From Crocodylus rhombifer (lineage: Eukaryota; Chordata; Crocodylia; Crocodylidae), in the NCBI GenBank assembly GCA_038503035.1, contig JAVSML010021635.1:426983-490982 (forward strand): DNA of 64,000 nt. Reading direction: 5' to 3'. The position numbers and the translations under genes were made by a program. Shown here piece after piece: positions 63,468-64,000 of this stretch; position 1 is the first letter of the stretch; the number at the start of each line of letters is the position of its first letter. The notes under the pieces were generated by a model that was not told the DNA's origin, searched no databases, and saw only the letters and a program-made list of their open reading frames with translations.

Positions 63468-63880
63468 CAGAGCTGCTCAGTCCCCAGCCCACTGGCCAGA
63501 TGCAGCCTGCAGAGCCACGTAATCCAACCTGCAGGTCTCCCCATGGCTCTAGAAATTTGGTAGTGGGGGAACTGTGGCAATTAGCACTGCCACCATTCTC
63601 CACTGCCAAATTTCTGAACCCCACTCAGTTGAATCAGCCCTGGCTGGGCCAGCCCCACATGGAGAGATTGGGCCTCATTCCTGCACAGCTAGATCAAGCC
63701 AGGGCCCTATACAGCTGTGTGGGATTGGGTTCTGGGCAGAATGGCCATGCCTGTTTGGCAGGATCAGACACCAGTTGGGCCAGCAACATGTGCCAGATTG
63801 GACCCATGGACCAGATCTGGCCTGCAGGCAAGCCTGACATATTCATCAGGCCTGTGGCACAAAAAGGCCTGGCCCCACTG
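63468..63880. mobile_element. 413-bp hAT-like element with perfect target duplication
   Basis: Starts CAGAGCTGCTCAGTCC and ends GGCCTGGCCCCACTG. GTCAAAAC flanks both sides (63460-63467 and 63881-63888). The GC-rich interior explains the open frames there. Confidence 0.9.
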
Positions 63881-64000
63881 GTCAAAACGATTGAAAATAA
63901 TGTCATAGGATTACTAGATGCAGTAAAAAGAAATTAACTCCTTGGACTTGTTTTTCAAGTAGCCATTTTGTTCCTAACACGCCTTCTTTTTTCAGGGAAT

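Larger units (their letters stand above)
54171..64000. other. Upstream flank of ATG5 without recognised genes
   Basis: Apart from the listed elements, 54810-55290, 55620-55890, 56170-56720, 57900-58390, 58740-60100 and 62880-63460 show ordinary A/T-rich sequence with nothing I can name. In human the next gene in this direction is CRYBG1, as I recall, but no CRYBG1 exon was recognised. Confidence 0.7.

Overview
This is vertebrate nuclear DNA, almost certainly sauropsid and most likely crocodilian. The reasons are CR1 LINEs of several ages, many hAT-type DNA transposons with 8-bp target duplications, and a coding sequence whose residues look archosaur-like. The one host gene I recognise is ATG5, on the minus strand. 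Four coding exons lie at 52825-52932, 26140-26267, 18611-18689 and 9250-9412. They give residues 1-159 of a protein of about 275, in perfect phase. The acceptor lysine for ATG12 (K130) is present. The remaining C-terminal exons must lie left of base 1. A CpG-rich promoter at about 53780-54170 holds two candidate donors for the non-coding first exon, an E-box and several ETS sites.

Region by region: 1-9249 is ATG5 intron 5 (a GC-rich array at 1.77-2.32 kb and a hAT element at 7.85 kb). 9413-18610 is intron 4 (CR1 at 11.9 kb, a Tigger1-like transposon at 14.0-15.4 kb, small hAT elements). 18690-26139 is intron 3 (hAT elements, an inverted-repeat element at 24.3-25.1 kb). 26268-52824 is the very large intron 2, made mostly of nested transposons: an intronic duplication (26.6 and 30.7 kb), an old non-CR1 LINE (29.4-34.2 kb), nested CR1s (35.1-36.5 kb), a 5.5-kb hAT element with transposase remnants (36.6-42.1 kb), two hAT-like elements with GC-rich arrays (43.7 and 45.2 kb) and a nearly full-length CR1 (47.4-51.6 kb). 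52947-53898 is intron 1. 54.2-64 kb is the upstream flank, with hAT and CR1 copies and no recognised host exon.

The most notable item is the Tigger1-like element. As far as I can compare from memory, it matches the eutherian Tigger1 family far more closely than vertical descent would allow, so horizontal transfer is the natural hypothesis. Other notable points are hAT elements carrying GC-rich arrays of alternating orientation, and a ~410-bp intron duplication flanked by a 13-bp direct repeat.

Exon calls rest on reading frame, splice sites and recalled ATG5 sequence. Family names for repeats rest on visible termini, target duplications and protein motifs; no database search was run.
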